DNA of 64,000 nucleotides from Mycolicibacterium rutilum (GCF_900108565.1 NZ_LT629971.1:3906001-3970000); one strand, 5' to 3'. Shown: positions 43,678 to 52,016, counted from the stretch's first letter. Numbers and translations are program-made. Notes: a model not told the origin generated them from the sequence alone.

Positions 43678-45090
43678 ATGTCACAAGCGGAGTCGGCCAA
43701 CGCGCTGACCGAACCCACGTTCTCCGGGCATCGGCCGGCCGGCGCAGGGGACCTGTCGGTGGAGAGTCACGGCATCGCGCCGGTGCCCGAAGATCAGCGC
43801 TACGGGTCGCCGGGCCGGTTGTTCACGGTGTGGTTCGCCCCGCAGGTGAACATGACCGGCGTGTTCACCGGCACGCTCGCGATCGTGCTGGGACTCGGCT
43901 TCTGGCTGGGGCTGCTGGCGATGGTGATCGGGACGGTGCTGGGCTCGCTGGTGGTGGCGTACCTGTCGACGTGGGGACCCCGCACCGGCACCGGTCAGCT
44001 GCCCAACGCGCGGATGGCGTTCGGCGGCGGTGTGGTGCTGCCCGCCGCGCTGCAGTGGTTGTCCTCGATCGCCTGGGACGCGCTGGTCGGGTTGTTCGGC
44101 GGTGAGGCGTTGGCGGTGCTACTGGGCATCCCGTTCTGGGCGGCGGTGCTCATCGTGCTGGCCGTGCAGGGCGTGGTCGGGGTTTTCGGGTACGAGCTGA
44201 TCCACCGGCTGCAGGCCGTGCTGACCGTCATCCTGTTCGTGACGTTCGTCGTGTTCGCGGTGAAACTCGTTGGCGGACATGACGTCATCACACCCGCCGT
44301 GGTGCACGGCCCCGATCTCGTCGGCGCGTTCGTGCTCGAGGTGACCATCGCGTTCAGCCTCGCGGTGTCGTGGGCCAGCTATGCGGCCGACTTCAGCCGC
44401 TATCTCCCGGTCGAGTCGCCGCGCCTTCGCGTCTTCGGTTTCACCTTCGCCGGGATCGTGTCGGCCTACATCCTGGTGCAGGGCGTCGGGATCGCGGCGG
44501 CCGAGGCGATCGGCGAGCACACCGCTGAGGGCGTGCGGCAGGTGATGGGCGGCGGGCTGCTGGGCGGGCTGGCACTGCTGATCATCGCGGTCGCCTCGAT
44601 CGGGTCGGGCGTGATGAACGACTACAGCGGGTCGCTCGCGCTGCAGACCATCGGGGTGCGGGTGCGCCGACCCGTGTCGGCGGTGCTGGTGACGGTGCTG
44701 GCGTTCGGGTTGATCCTGTGGCTGCACGCGGCCGACACGGCGACCCGGTTCACCGACGTGCTGCTGCTGGTGAGCTATTGGATTCCGGCGTTCGTGGCGG
44801 TCGTGGTGATCGACTGGCTGATCCGCACCCGCGGCCGGCTCAGCCTGAACCCGGCCGAGGAGCGGACCGAGCGGCGCGACGCCGCGGCCGCGCTGGTCGT
44901 GTTCGTCGTCGCCTACGCCGCGGCGATCCCGTTCATGCACACGACGCTGATCGAGGGTCCGGTGGCGCGGGCGTGGCACGGCGCCGACATCGCGTACTTC
45001 GTCAACCTCGCGGTGGCCGCGGTGCTCTACGGCGGCTACAGGTCGCTGCGGGCGCGCGGTGCCTCGTCACGCGGAGCCTCGTCCTGCTGA
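43678..45090 (+). CDS. NCS1-family purine/cytosine permease
   Basis: A 470-residue, 12-helix nucleobase:cation symporter. It begins with a polar N-terminus ending 'SHGIAPVPEDQRYGSPGRLFTVWFAPQVNMTGVFTGTLAI', the NCS1 hallmark. Then come 'GPRTGTGQLPNARMAFGGGVVLPAALQWLSSIAWDA', 'SWASYAADFSRYLP' and 'VASIGSGVMNDYSGSLALQTIG'. The frame is open far upstream, but the family begins at ATG 43678. Likely substrates are cytosine, purines or related heterocycles. The end overlaps the convergent hydrolase gene by 55 bases. Confidence 0.92.
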   Translation: MSQAESANALTEPTFSGHRPAGAGDLSVESHGIAPVPEDQRYGSPGRLFTVWFAPQVNMTGVFTGTLAIVLGLGFWLGLLAMVIGTVLGSLVVAYLSTWGPRTGTGQLPNARMAFGGGVVLPAALQWLSSIAWDALVGLFGGEALAVLLGIPFWAAVLIVLAVQGVVGVFGYELIHRLQAVLTVILFVTFVVFAVKLVGGHDVITPAVVHGPDLVGAFVLEVTIAFSLAVSWASYAADFSRYLPVESPRLRVFGFTFAGIVSAYILVQGVGIAAAEAIGEHTAEGVRQVMGGGLLGGLALLIIAVASIGSGVMNDYSGSLALQTIGVRVRRPVSAVLVTVLAFGLILWLHAADTATRFTDVLLLVSYWIPAFVAVVVIDWLIRTRGRLSLNPAEERTERRDAAAALVVFVVAYAAAIPFMHTTLIEGPVARAWHGADIAYFVNLAVAAVLYGGYRSLRARGASSRGASSC

Positions 45091-45929
45091 CCTGTGGACG
45101 CGATGAAGTCGTCGAGCAGGTCGACCACCTCGCTGGGGCGTTCGACGTGCGGGAAGTGCCCGACCCCTTCGAGCACCTCGAGCCGGCACTCGGGCCGGGC
45201 GTCGAGCGCCGCGTAGGCGTGGGTGACGGGGATGATCCCGTCGTGGTCGCCCCAGATCGCCATGATCGGCAGCTGAGAGGCCACGCGCAGGCGGTTGAGG
45301 GCGCTGACGGCCTGGCCGCGGTAGTCGACGACGGACCGCAGCGTCCGCAGGAACGCCTGGCGGGTCTGGGCGTCGGCCAGCGATGAGTACGCGCTCCACA
45401 TCTCCGCGCCGCGCGGCGATTGGATACCGGCCGACGAGAACCAGGTCCGCAGCTTGTTGCCCACCTTCAGCACCGGCCGCGGCGCGATCACCGGCAGGAT
45501 GAACTCCGCGCCCGGGGCTGACAGCAGCCGAAGCGTCCACCCGACGTCGGGGCCCAGGCCGCCGCTGCTGATGAGCACCAGCCGCCGGCAGTAGTCGGGA
45601 TGCTGGTAGACGAACTGCATGGCCACCCCGCCGCCGAGCGACTGCCCGACGATCGTGGCCTGGGAGATCTTCAGTTCGTCGAGCAGGTCGCGCAACCACA
45701 CCGCGAACGCGCCCAGCGAGTAATCGCCGCGCGGCTTGTCGGACTGGCCGTGGCCGAGCAGATCGGGTGCGATCACCCGGTAGCGGCGCGACAGCTGGGG
45801 AATCACCGCGCGCCACGTCTCCGAGCTGCCTGCCATCCCGTGGATCAGCAGCAACGCCTCGTCGCCGGTGCCGACGTCGCGGTAGGCGACGCGGTCACCG
45901 TGTAGTTCCAGGTAGTTCAGCTCAGTCAC
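45036..45929 (-). CDS. Alpha/beta-fold hydrolase
   Basis: A 297-residue alpha/beta hydrolase. It has oxyanion loop 'LLIHGMAGSSETW', 'PDLLGHGQSDKPRGDYSLGAFA', nucleophile GQSLGGG, acid in WGDHDGIIP and base in GVGHFPHVE. Residue order and length match the epoxide-hydrolase/dehalogenase-like branch; there is no signal peptide. GTG 45929 with AAGGGTC upstream is the start. The C-terminal tail (QQDEAPRDEAPRARSDL) is charged. Function is not predictable beyond hydrolase. Confidence 0.9.
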   Translation of the reverse strand: MTELNYLELHGDRVAYRDVGTGDEALLLIHGMAGSSETWRAVIPQLSRRYRVIAPDLLGHGQSDKPRGDYSLGAFAVWLRDLLDELKISQATIVGQSLGGGVAMQFVYQHPDYCRRLVLISSGGLGPDVGWTLRLLSAPGAEFILPVIAPRPVLKVGNKLRTWFSSAGIQSPRGAEMWSAYSSLADAQTRQAFLRTLRSVVDYRGQAVSALNRLRVASQLPIMAIWGDHDGIIPVTHAYAALDARPECRLEVLEGVGHFPHVERPSEVVDLLDDFIASTGQQDEAPRDEAPRARSDL

Positions 45930-46034
45930 AGAAGACCCTTCCCGCTGGTGCTCTCTGTCTACCCGCAATGCGCCAGTGGTATCGATGAGGTGCTCGTCAC
46001 TTGACGCCGGGCGTCGTGGGAGCAGGCTGGCCTC

Positions 46035-46649
46035 ATGAGTGTTGACGATGACCGGCCCGTCAACCACCACGCCGACCATCCGGGATTCTCGGGTGTGACG
46101 GGCGCGCTCGTCGGGCTGGTCCTGCTGTTCATGGGCCGCGCCGACGCGCGCCTGGCGGCTGATCTGACCGAAGTGGGCGCCGACGACACCGTCGTCGACA
46201 TCGGCTGCGGTCCGGGCAAAGCCGCGCGAGAAGCCGCCCGCCGTGGTGCTGCGGTGATCGGGATCGATCCCGCGCCGGTGATGCTCGGGCTGGCGCGGGC
46301 CGTCACGCGGCACGGGACGATCGCCTGGGCGACAGGCACCGCCGAGCGGGTTCCGCTGCCGGACGCATCGGCGACGGTGGCGTGGTCGTTGGCGACGGTG
46401 CACCACTGGAAGGACGTCGACGCCGGGCTGAGCGAACTGCGCCGCCTGTTGGAGCCCGGTGGACGGCTGCTCGCGGTCGAACGCCAGGTCGACGGCTCCG
46501 CGACCGGGTTGGCCAGCCACGGCTGGACTCGGCAGCAGGCGGATTCGTTTGCCGCGCAGTGTAGTTCGGCTGGGTTTCGTGACGTGACCGTCACCGGACG
46601 CAAGGCTGGTCGGCGGGACGTGTGGGTGGTGCAGGCCGTCCGGCCGTGA
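46035..46649 (+). CDS. Class I SAM-dependent methyltransferase
   Basis: A 204-residue methyltransferase with motif I VVDIGCGPGKAAREAARRGA, acidic motif II 'VIGIDPAPVMLGLAR', 'ERVPLPDASATVAWSLATVHHWKDVDAGLSELRRLLEPGGRLLAVE' (motifs post-I to III). The pattern is that of the UbiE/Methyltransf_11 family. A short hydrophobic stretch (about 22-35) precedes the fold. Substrate unknown. Confidence 0.9.
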   Translation: MSVDDDRPVNHHADHPGFSGVTGALVGLVLLFMGRADARLAADLTEVGADDTVVDIGCGPGKAAREAARRGAAVIGIDPAPVMLGLARAVTRHGTIAWATGTAERVPLPDASATVAWSLATVHHWKDVDAGLSELRRLLEPGGRLLAVERQVDGSATGLASHGWTRQQADSFAAQCSSAGFRDVTVTGRKAGRRDVWVVQAVRP

Positions 46650-46701
46650 CCGGAGCGAGCCTCGCGGCAGGGCGCCGCACCGACTGTGCGAAGATCCGGC
46701 A

Positions 46702-47520
46702 ATGTCGAGCGAACCTTCGTACTTCACGCCGGCCGACGGCGGTTTCCAGCCGACGCAGTTCGCGTTGAGCCACTGGGGCGAAGACCATCTCAACGGTCCC
46801 GCCGTCGTCGGTTTGGCGGCCCGCACGCTCGAAAAGCACTACGGGTCCGACGAGTTCATGCCGGCGCGGCTGACGGTCGATCTGTTCCGCGCGGCGCGCC
46901 GCACACTGACGACGGTCGAGGTACGCGTCGTCCGGGACGGCCGACGGGTACGTGCCGCCGAATGCGATGTGCTGCAGGATGGTCGCGCGGTCGCGCAGGC
47001 GACGTTCGTGCAGTACCGGCGGTCGGAGGCGCCCCGCGGCCAGGAGTGGACGCCGCCGACGGCCGTGCCCGAATTGCCCGAGCGCGACGACGCGCTGATG
47101 CCCTACATCGGCAGCGAGGACGGCGGCTGGACCCGCTCCCCGGCCGCGCACCAGAACGCTTCGCGCAAGCGGTTCTACTTCTCCTGCGCTGATATCGTTG
47201 CGGGAGAGAAGGTTTCGCCGTTCGCGCGTGCGGTGACGGTGGCCGAGTCCACCAGTCTGGTGACCAACCTCGGCACCGAGGGGATCGGCTACATCAACGG
47301 TGACCTGACCGTGGCGTTGTCGCGGCTACCGGTCGACGACTGGATCCTCGTGCAGGCGGATTCGCATTGGGCGGCAGACGGAGTCGCGGTCGGAACGGCG
47401 ACGCTGTTCGACCCGAAGGGCCCGTTCGGATCCGGGATGGTGACGGCGGTCGCCAACCCGGCGGCGCAGATCGACTTCACCAACCGGCCTTTCCCGCGGT
47501 CCGAGACCAACTACGAGTAG
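46702..47520 (+). CDS. Thioesterase-family (double hot-dog) protein
   Basis: A 272-residue protein of the TesB-like acyl-CoA thioesterase family (double hot-dog). The N-terminal half has 'HLNGPAVVGLAARTLEKHYGSDEFMPARLTVDLFRAARRTLTTVEVRVVRDGRRVRAAECDVLQDGRAVAQATFVQYRR', where MPARLTVDLFR is the conserved strand. The C-terminal half has 'GIGYINGDLTVALSRLPVDDWILVQADSHWAADGVAVGTATLFDPKGPFG'. Likely cytosolic hydrolysis of an acyl-CoA or related thioester; specificity unknown. Confidence 0.85.
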   Translation: MSSEPSYFTPADGGFQPTQFALSHWGEDHLNGPAVVGLAARTLEKHYGSDEFMPARLTVDLFRAARRTLTTVEVRVVRDGRRVRAAECDVLQDGRAVAQATFVQYRRSEAPRGQEWTPPTAVPELPERDDALMPYIGSEDGGWTRSPAAHQNASRKRFYFSCADIVAGEKVSPFARAVTVAESTSLVTNLGTEGIGYINGDLTVALSRLPVDDWILVQADSHWAADGVAVGTATLFDPKGPFGSGMVTAVANPAAQIDFTNRPFPRSETNYE

Positions 47521-47525
47521 TCCGC

Positions 47526-48245
47526 TCAGAACCAGCGGCCGCTGCCCCTGCCGTCGCCGGGGGTGGCCTTGCCCGGTGCGGGTGCGCGTACATCGGGCGC
47601 GACGCTCATCGGTGGGCGGGTGACGCCGATGTCGGGTTTGTTCGACTGCGACGGCGACGAATTGCGCGGGGGGTAGTACGGCTGGTAGGTCGGGGCGCTG
47701 TTCTCCGGCGGTGGCGGCGGAGGAGGCGGCGGCGGGGGTGGCATCGGCGGCGGGACCGTTGCGCTCATCGTCGGCTGTACGGGCGACGGGACGGTGTTGG
47801 CGGGCGAGGGTTCGGCACTGGGTGAGGGCGCCACATTGCTCGGCTCGTCGGATCCCGCTGGAGACCCTCGGAGCAGGAGCGTAGCGAGCACGATGAGCAG
47901 CACGACGGCCACGGCTGCGATCAACCCGATCACGCCGCGCTTCGTCTTGTACCAGGGGGTGGGCGCGGCCCTGAAGGTCAGCGCACTGACGGACGAACCG
48001 ATTGGCCGGCCGGTGAACGCGTGCGCATATCCGGGCTCGCGGTCCTCGTACCAGTCGTCGGGTTCCTCGGCCGGCGACGCCTCTTCGGCAGCGGTCTCGG
48101 TGACCGGGTCGGGCTCAGCGACCGGCAGCGGCTCGGTGATCGGATCGTGATCGACAGCGGTTTCGTCGTCGGCTTGACGGGCGCTCGGCTCAGCCGGGGA
48201 CTCGTCCAGGTCCCAGCCCCAGAGGGCTTCGCGCTCGGCTGCCAT
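47526..48245 (-). CDS. Single-pass membrane protein with proline-rich exterior
   Basis: A 239-residue protein. An acidic cytoplasmic N-terminus (about 1-100, rich in Glu/Asp/Pro) leads to one transmembrane helix (about 107-127, 'GVIGLIAAVAVVLLIVLATLLL'). A Ser/Pro-rich extracellular tail follows with a run of 12 consecutive prolines near residue 176 and 'TYQPYYPPRNSSPSQSN'. The arrangement is common among mycobacterial envelope proteins of unknown function. Low complexity makes homology unclear. Confidence 0.8.
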   Translation of the reverse strand: MAAEREALWGWDLDESPAEPSARQADDETAVDHDPITEPLPVAEPDPVTETAAEEASPAEEPDDWYEDREPGYAHAFTGRPIGSSVSALTFRAAPTPWYKTKRGVIGLIAAVAVVLLIVLATLLLRGSPAGSDEPSNVAPSPSAEPSPANTVPSPVQPTMSATVPPPMPPPPPPPPPPPPENSAPTYQPYYPPRNSSPSQSNKPDIGVTRPPMSVAPDVRAPAPGKATPGDGRGSGRWF

Positions 48246-48308
48246 ACACCGATGCTAACGCGATGACCTCGGCGACCGACGAAGGCGAAGAGCGCCCCAG
48301 TCTCCGCC

Positions 48309-49034
48309 TCAGGCGGTCCGCATCAGTTCCTGCATGCGCACAGCGGTCGTGAGAGCGCGACTGCTGCCGTGCACCTCGCCGAAGTGCAACAGCAGCGTGG
48401 CGCGCAGGGCTCCGGCTCGGCACGGCATGTTGGCGTGCAGGCTTCGGTAGCCCCACAGCACGTACACGTTGCCCGGGCTCATGTCGATCACCCGGCCGTA
48501 GTGCGGTTTGCCGGGACGGCGGAGAATGGCCCACCGGTAGTAGCGGCTCTGCGAAAAAGCCTTACCGAGAATATTGGCGAATGCGAACCGGCGAAATGGT
48601 CGTTTGTTGAAGAACCCGACCAATTCTCCGGAATTTCCGCGTCCGGCATCGGGGATGACAATGGGCACGATCATCGTGACGATGTTGGCGTCATAGTGAT
48701 ACCACCACGCGTCACCGCTCTCGCTCGGTCCGGCGATGACGCGCAAGGCGCTGCCGATCAAGCGGGCATCCGCGGTGGCGGCCGGGAAGCGGGCCCTCAC
48801 CACATCCTCGAGCAGCCGAATAATATTGTCGCTCTGGATGATATCGGTCATTGCCAGGGTTTCTGGAGATCGGATGAAGTGATTCCGCTCGCCCTCGGCG
48901 GCGAGGAGCTCCTGGACGTCGGTGCGTGCCCGCTCCAGCCAGTCCTTCGAAACCGCACCCGGTACGCACACCACTCCCAAGTCGTCGAGATCGTCTGCGA
49001 TCCGGAGTGGATCCGCGTCAATGTTCAGTTGCAT
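48309..49034 (-). CDS. Putative Fe(II)/2-oxoglutarate dioxygenase-like protein
   Basis: A 241-residue protein. Its motifs fit a 2-oxoglutarate/Fe(II) double-stranded beta-helix: HxD in 'WWYHYDANIVTMIVPIVIPD', a distal His in 'VLWGYRSLHANMP', and an Arg 11 residues later in 'GALRATLLLHFGE'. This spacing resembles phytanoyl-CoA-hydroxylase-like enzymes, but overall similarity is not obvious to me. ATG 49034 is used. A TATACT hexamer ends 10 bases before it on the coding strand, so a leaderless transcript is possible; ATG 49055 is the alternative. The base composition is slightly less GC-rich than its neighbours. Confidence 0.7.
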   Translation of the reverse strand: MQLNIDADPLRIADDLDDLGVVCVPGAVSKDWLERARTDVQELLAAEGERNHFIRSPETLAMTDIIQSDNIIRLLEDVVRARFPAATADARLIGSALRVIAGPSESGDAWWYHYDANIVTMIVPIVIPDAGRGNSGELVGFFNKRPFRRFAFANILGKAFSQSRYYRWAILRRPGKPHYGRVIDMSPGNVYVLWGYRSLHANMPCRAGALRATLLLHFGEVHGSSRALTTAVRMQELMRTA

Positions 49035-49117
49035 CGCTCGAGAAGTATAAGCCATGTCATGGCACCCGATTACGCGCTTCGTCGCCGGCTTTCCAACGTA
49101 TTCGGGGCGGGCCGATC

Positions 49118-49134
49118 TTCGTCACAGTGACGAA
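49118..49134. promoter_or_regulatory. Perfect 17-bp inverted repeat TTCGTCAC-A-GTGACGAA
   Basis: The palindrome lies upstream of the dioxygenase-like gene (start 49034) and downstream of the TetR gene. The inner CGTCAC-N-GTGACG recurs at 58130-58142. It may be an operator for an unidentified regulator; no terminator-like tail is seen. Confidence 0.4.
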
Positions 49135-49164
49135 TCGGGGTGTGGCAACCGAGTTAGCTGAGTC

Positions 49165-49761
49165 CTATGTCGCGGCCCGTGCGCGAAGCAGTTCCAGCTC
49201 GCGGGCGATCGCCGCATCGACGCGGAGCCGGTCGTCTGTGGCGAGCAGGTCCAGCAGTGCACCGCGCAGGATCGCCAGCGCGCGAGTGCGGTCTGCCATT
49301 CCTGTCTCGGTGTCCCGCTCGTCTCGGCGCTGGCAGCCGGCCAGGACGGTCAGCCAGTCCGTCACGGTGGCCTGGGCGAAACCAGCCCAAGCACCGTCCG
49401 GCTCGATCAGCGAGCGCGCATACGCCTCCACCCACAGGCGGAGCAGGCCTCGATGTTCTTCGGCGGACAGCCACGTCCAGATCTCGTTGACGGCGCCGGC
49501 CAGTCCGATCGATTCGCCGGATGTGGCGGGGCTGATGCGAGCCAGCAGTGCCAGTTCGTCGGCGCGGGCGCGGGCAAGAAGAGCACGCACCAACCCGTCT
49601 TTGTTGCCGAACAGGAACACCAATACGCGGGGGCTCGATCCGATGGCGGAGGCCAGGGGCCTGAGGGACATCTCGGCGATCCCGTGTTCGAGGACGTACC
49701 GGTACGCAGCCTCCAACAACTCGCGTTCGCGTGGTGAAGAGGTTGTGCGCTCGACGTCCAT
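49165..49761 (-). CDS. TetR-family transcriptional regulator
   Basis: A 198-residue TetR-type regulator. The N-terminal HTH is 'RERELLEAAYRYVLEHGIAEMSLRPLASAIGSSPRVLVFLFGNKDGLVRALLARARADE', with the recognition helix SSPRVLVFLFGNK. An all-helical ligand-binding domain follows. ATG 49761 lies 15 bases from a perfect palindrome at 49777-49800, the probable autoregulatory site. It is divergent from the GNAT acetyltransferase gene, which it probably controls. Confidence 0.9.
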   Translation of the reverse strand: MDVERTTSSPRERELLEAAYRYVLEHGIAEMSLRPLASAIGSSPRVLVFLFGNKDGLVRALLARARADELALLARISPATSGESIGLAGAVNEIWTWLSAEEHRGLLRLWVEAYARSLIEPDGAWAGFAQATVTDWLTVLAGCQRRDERDTETGMADRTRALAILRGALLDLLATDDRLRVDAAIARELELLRARAAT

Positions 49762-49776
49762 GGAGATAGGCTACCG

Positions 49777-49800
49777 CTACTGAAACAGTCGTTTCAGTAG
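49777..49800. promoter_or_regulatory. Probable TetR operator, perfect 10+10 palindrome
   Basis: Arms CTACTGAAAC (49777-49786) and GTTTCAGTAG (49791-49800) are exact reverse complements around a 4-base spacer. They lie between the divergent TetR regulator and the acetyltransferase gene. Confidence 0.75.
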
Positions 49801-49830
49801 ATTGGATGCCGCGGGCCGAGGAGGCAGCGC

Positions 49831-50370
49831 ATGACGAATCGTCCTGATACCGAGGCCATCCGGTTGCGACGTGCCGACCAGCCGGGCGATATGGGTTGGG
49901 TGGTGATGACCCACGGCGAGATCTACGCCGAGCAGTTCGGTTGGAACACCGAGTTCGAGGCGTTGGTGGCCCGGATCGTGGCCGATTTCGCCGAACGGCA
50001 CGACCCCGTCAGGGAAGCGGCGTGGATCGCTGAGGTGGACGGCCGGCGTGCGGGCTGCATCTTCCTCGTGGCCGGTGCGGAACCTGATGTGGCGCGACTG
50101 AGAATTCTGTTGGTCACGCCCGGAGGTCGCGGCCTTGGCGTCGGAACCCAGTTGGTACGAACGTGTCTCGCTTTCGCCGCCGACGCCGGTTATGCCCGAG
50201 TTACGTTGTGGACCAATGACGTACTGGTGGCGGCGCGGCGAATCTACGAGGCCGCCGGTTTCGTGCTTGTCGACGAGGCGCCGCACGTCAGCTTCGGCCA
50301 CCAGCTCGTGGGTCAGAACTGGGACCTCGACCTGCAGACGGTCGGCTCGATGCGAAGGGCCATGTCATAG
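49831..50370 (+). CDS. GNAT-family N-acetyltransferase
   Basis: A 179-residue acetyltransferase. It has 'IRLRRADQPGDMGWVVMTHGEIYAEQFGWNTEFEALVARIVADF', which is the GNAT half of actinobacterial MarR-GNAT fusion proteins but here stands alone. The acetyl-CoA motif A is 'LRILLVTPGGRGLGVGTQLVRTCLAFA' (R-x-x-G-x-G/A pattern), followed by motif B 'VTLWTNDVLVAARRIYEAAGF'. Substrate unknown. Probably controlled by the divergent TetR via the palindrome at 49777. Confidence 0.88.
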   Translation: MTNRPDTEAIRLRRADQPGDMGWVVMTHGEIYAEQFGWNTEFEALVARIVADFAERHDPVREAAWIAEVDGRRAGCIFLVAGAEPDVARLRILLVTPGGRGLGVGTQLVRTCLAFAADAGYARVTLWTNDVLVAARRIYEAAGFVLVDEAPHVSFGHQLVGQNWDLDLQTVGSMRRAMS

Positions 50371-50424
50371 GGAGCCGTTATCCTGTGGTTCGGACCAGCG
50401 CCACTGTCCGGGAAATGGGGGGAC

Positions 50425-50610
50425 GTGATCGAGTGCCGGAAGTGCACAGCGGGCTTGTGCAGCCATGAGGCGCAGTGCCCCATGATGATTCGTTGGTACG
50501 ACGACGCATGGGACGGCACCTTCTGGCGACGCTGTCAGTGTGCCGCGTCGATCGAAAGAGAGTCTCCGTACCCGGTGACGATCGGCTATGTCTCGAACCG
50601 CCGATCGTGA
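50425..50610 (+). CDS. Small Cys-rich protein, hypothetical
   Basis: A 61-codon frame with GTG 50425 and a purine-rich GGGGGGA just upstream. It encodes CxxC-type spacings (CRKCTAGLC, then AQC, then RCQCA). Six cysteines in 40 residues, with Trp/Tyr-rich 'IRWYDDAWDGTFWRRC' between them, could form a small zinc-binding module. Codon use is consistent with coding. It is followed at once by a strong hairpin (50614-50646), as expected for a gene end. I do not recognise the family. Confidence 0.5.
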   Translation: MIECRKCTAGLCSHEAQCPMMIRWYDDAWDGTFWRRCQCAASIERESPYPVTIGYVSNRRS

Positions 50611-50613
50611 AAC

Positions 50614-50646
50614 GTGGGCCGCACACCACGGGGGCGTGCGGCCCAC
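50614..50646. terminator. Hairpin terminator between convergent genes
   Basis: Perfect 11-base arms GTGGGCCGCAC (50614-50624) and GTGCGGCCCAC (50636-50646) with an 11-base loop. It sits 4 bases after the small Cys-rich frame and 4 bases before the stop of the opposite-strand DJ-1/PfpI gene. No U-tract. Confidence 0.75.
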
Positions 50647-50650
50647 GAAG

Positions 50651-51382
50651 TCACACTGCGACAGCTGAGAGTCGCTTCGCGGCGCGCTCAATCGCGTCCA
50701 CATACGGCTGCGCCATCGCCGAACCGTGGTCGAGCGCACGCTGGGTGAGTTCCGGGCCTGCCAGATCCGGGCGGCCGACGCCGAAAAGCGGCTCCGGCGC
50801 GTACTCGGCTTGTAGCTCCATCTCGCGGGCGACCTCGTCCCCGTAGAAGTGCTGTGCCAACCGCAGTCCGGCCTCGACGCTTCCGGTGAGGGGGCCGGCG
50901 GTGATGCGGTTGCGGTCGATGACGACGTTGCCGTCGGTGGGGATCGCCCCGAAGTGGGGGAGCAGGTGCTTCTGCTGGAAGTTGCTGGTGGCGCGATATC
51001 CCTGCAGGAGCCCGGCTGCGCCCAGCAGCAGGGTTCCTCCGCAGTTCCCTCCGACCCACCGTGCCCGGCTACCCCGGTCGGCGAGGAAGTCGAGTGTCTC
51101 CTCGTCATCGAAGATCTCCGGCGACACGGCGCCGGTCCACAAAATGTCGAGGTCTGCGGGGCAGTCCGCGAAGGTCATCGTCGGGCGGGTGGGGAAATTC
51201 GGATACCCCACGACTTCGTCGAGGCTCTTCCATACCAACTGGACGTTGGCGCCGGGGGCGGTGCCGAAAATCGTGTGGATGCCGATGATGTCGACCGGCA
51301 TGTAGCCGGGGCAGACCAGGATGGCCACGTTGATTTCTGGAAGCTCGGCGTCGAACTCAAAAGACGTCGTGGCATCGGACAT
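50651..51382 (-). CDS. DJ-1/PfpI-family protein (isonitrile-hydratase/AraC-N-like)
   Basis: A 243-residue GATase1-like protein: 'INVAILVCPGYMPVDIIGIHTIFGTAP', 'DCPADLDILWTGAVSPEIFDDEETLDFLADRG' and the nucleophile elbow GGNCGGTLLLGAAGLLQGYRAT. The Cys sits in NCGG rather than the usual VCTG. 'DRNRITAGPLTGSVEAGLRLAQHFYGDEVAREMELQAEYAPEPLF' follows, and is the C-terminal block of the isonitrile-hydratase-like group. ATG 51382 has AAAGGAG 5 bases upstream. It is divergent from a MarR gene and probably regulated by it. Confidence 0.88.
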   Translation of the reverse strand: MSDATTSFEFDAELPEINVAILVCPGYMPVDIIGIHTIFGTAPGANVQLVWKSLDEVVGYPNFPTRPTMTFADCPADLDILWTGAVSPEIFDDEETLDFLADRGSRARWVGGNCGGTLLLGAAGLLQGYRATSNFQQKHLLPHFGAIPTDGNVVIDRNRITAGPLTGSVEAGLRLAQHFYGDEVAREMELQAEYAPEPLFGVGRPDLAGPELTQRALDHGSAMAQPYVDAIERAAKRLSAVAV

Positions 51383-51415
51383 GTTCACTCCTTTGGTGGC
51401 GGGCGTCGAACATCA

Positions 51416-51426
51416 GTTAGACTAAC
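51416..51426. promoter_or_regulatory. Probable MarR operator GTTAG-A-CTAAC
   Basis: An 11-base perfect palindrome in the AT-richer intergenic region between the DJ-1/PfpI gene and the divergent MarR gene. Its size and position suit MarR control of both genes. Confidence 0.55.
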
Positions 51427-51500
51427 AGTCAGGCTGAAATAAGCAACCGTTCCGTGCCGGGCGATACGGTTCCCGATGGCGGATAGCGTGGAGGCCGCCG

Positions 51501-51983
51501 GTGAAGGGAGTGACGGAGTTGGCGAAGGCAGACAAGCGGCGGGCGGACGGGCCCGGTGCGCGAACCGTTACCGAGAGCACCACGATGCTGTTGATCGCGG
51601 CCGGCCGACTGGCTCAACGGCGGTTCGAAGCCGCACTGGCCGAGCAGAACTTGACTCTGCGTCACATCGGCGCCATCGGCCATCTCGCGCGCAATCCAGA
51701 GTTGTCCTACAGCGATCTCGCCCGCCGTGCCCGCGTCACCCCACAGAGCATGCACGCGACCATCGGCCAATTGGTCGACCTCGGCGCGGTGGTCACCGAG
51801 ACGCGCGGCCGCGCCTCCTATCCGCGGCTCACCGAGCGCGGTCACGAGTTGCTGGCCTTCGCCGCCGACGCTTCCTCCGCATGTGACGAGACCCTCGGTA
51901 TCGAGGAGAGCGTCGTCGCCGAGCTTCGCGAAGAACTCAAAAAGGTTGCGCTGCAGTCTTTCGCGGATGAGTCGTTATCTTGA
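51501..51983 (+). CDS. MarR-family transcriptional regulator
   Basis: A 160-residue winged-helix regulator. It has 'MLLIAAGRLAQRRFEAALAEQNLTLRHIGAIGHLARNPELSYSDLARRARVTPQSMHATIGQLVDLGAVVTETRGRASYPRLTERGHELLAFA', with the recognition helix TPQSMHATIGQLVDLGAV and the wing with 'RGRASYPRLTERG'. GTG 51501 is used; GTG 51510 is possible. Divergent partner of the DJ-1/PfpI gene. Confidence 0.9.
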   Translation: MKGVTELAKADKRRADGPGARTVTESTTMLLIAAGRLAQRRFEAALAEQNLTLRHIGAIGHLARNPELSYSDLARRARVTPQSMHATIGQLVDLGAVVTETRGRASYPRLTERGHELLAFAADASSACDETLGIEESVVAELREELKKVALQSFADESLS

Positions 51984-52016
51984 ATCCGGAGATGACGGCC
52001 GGAGCGGCGCGATCGG

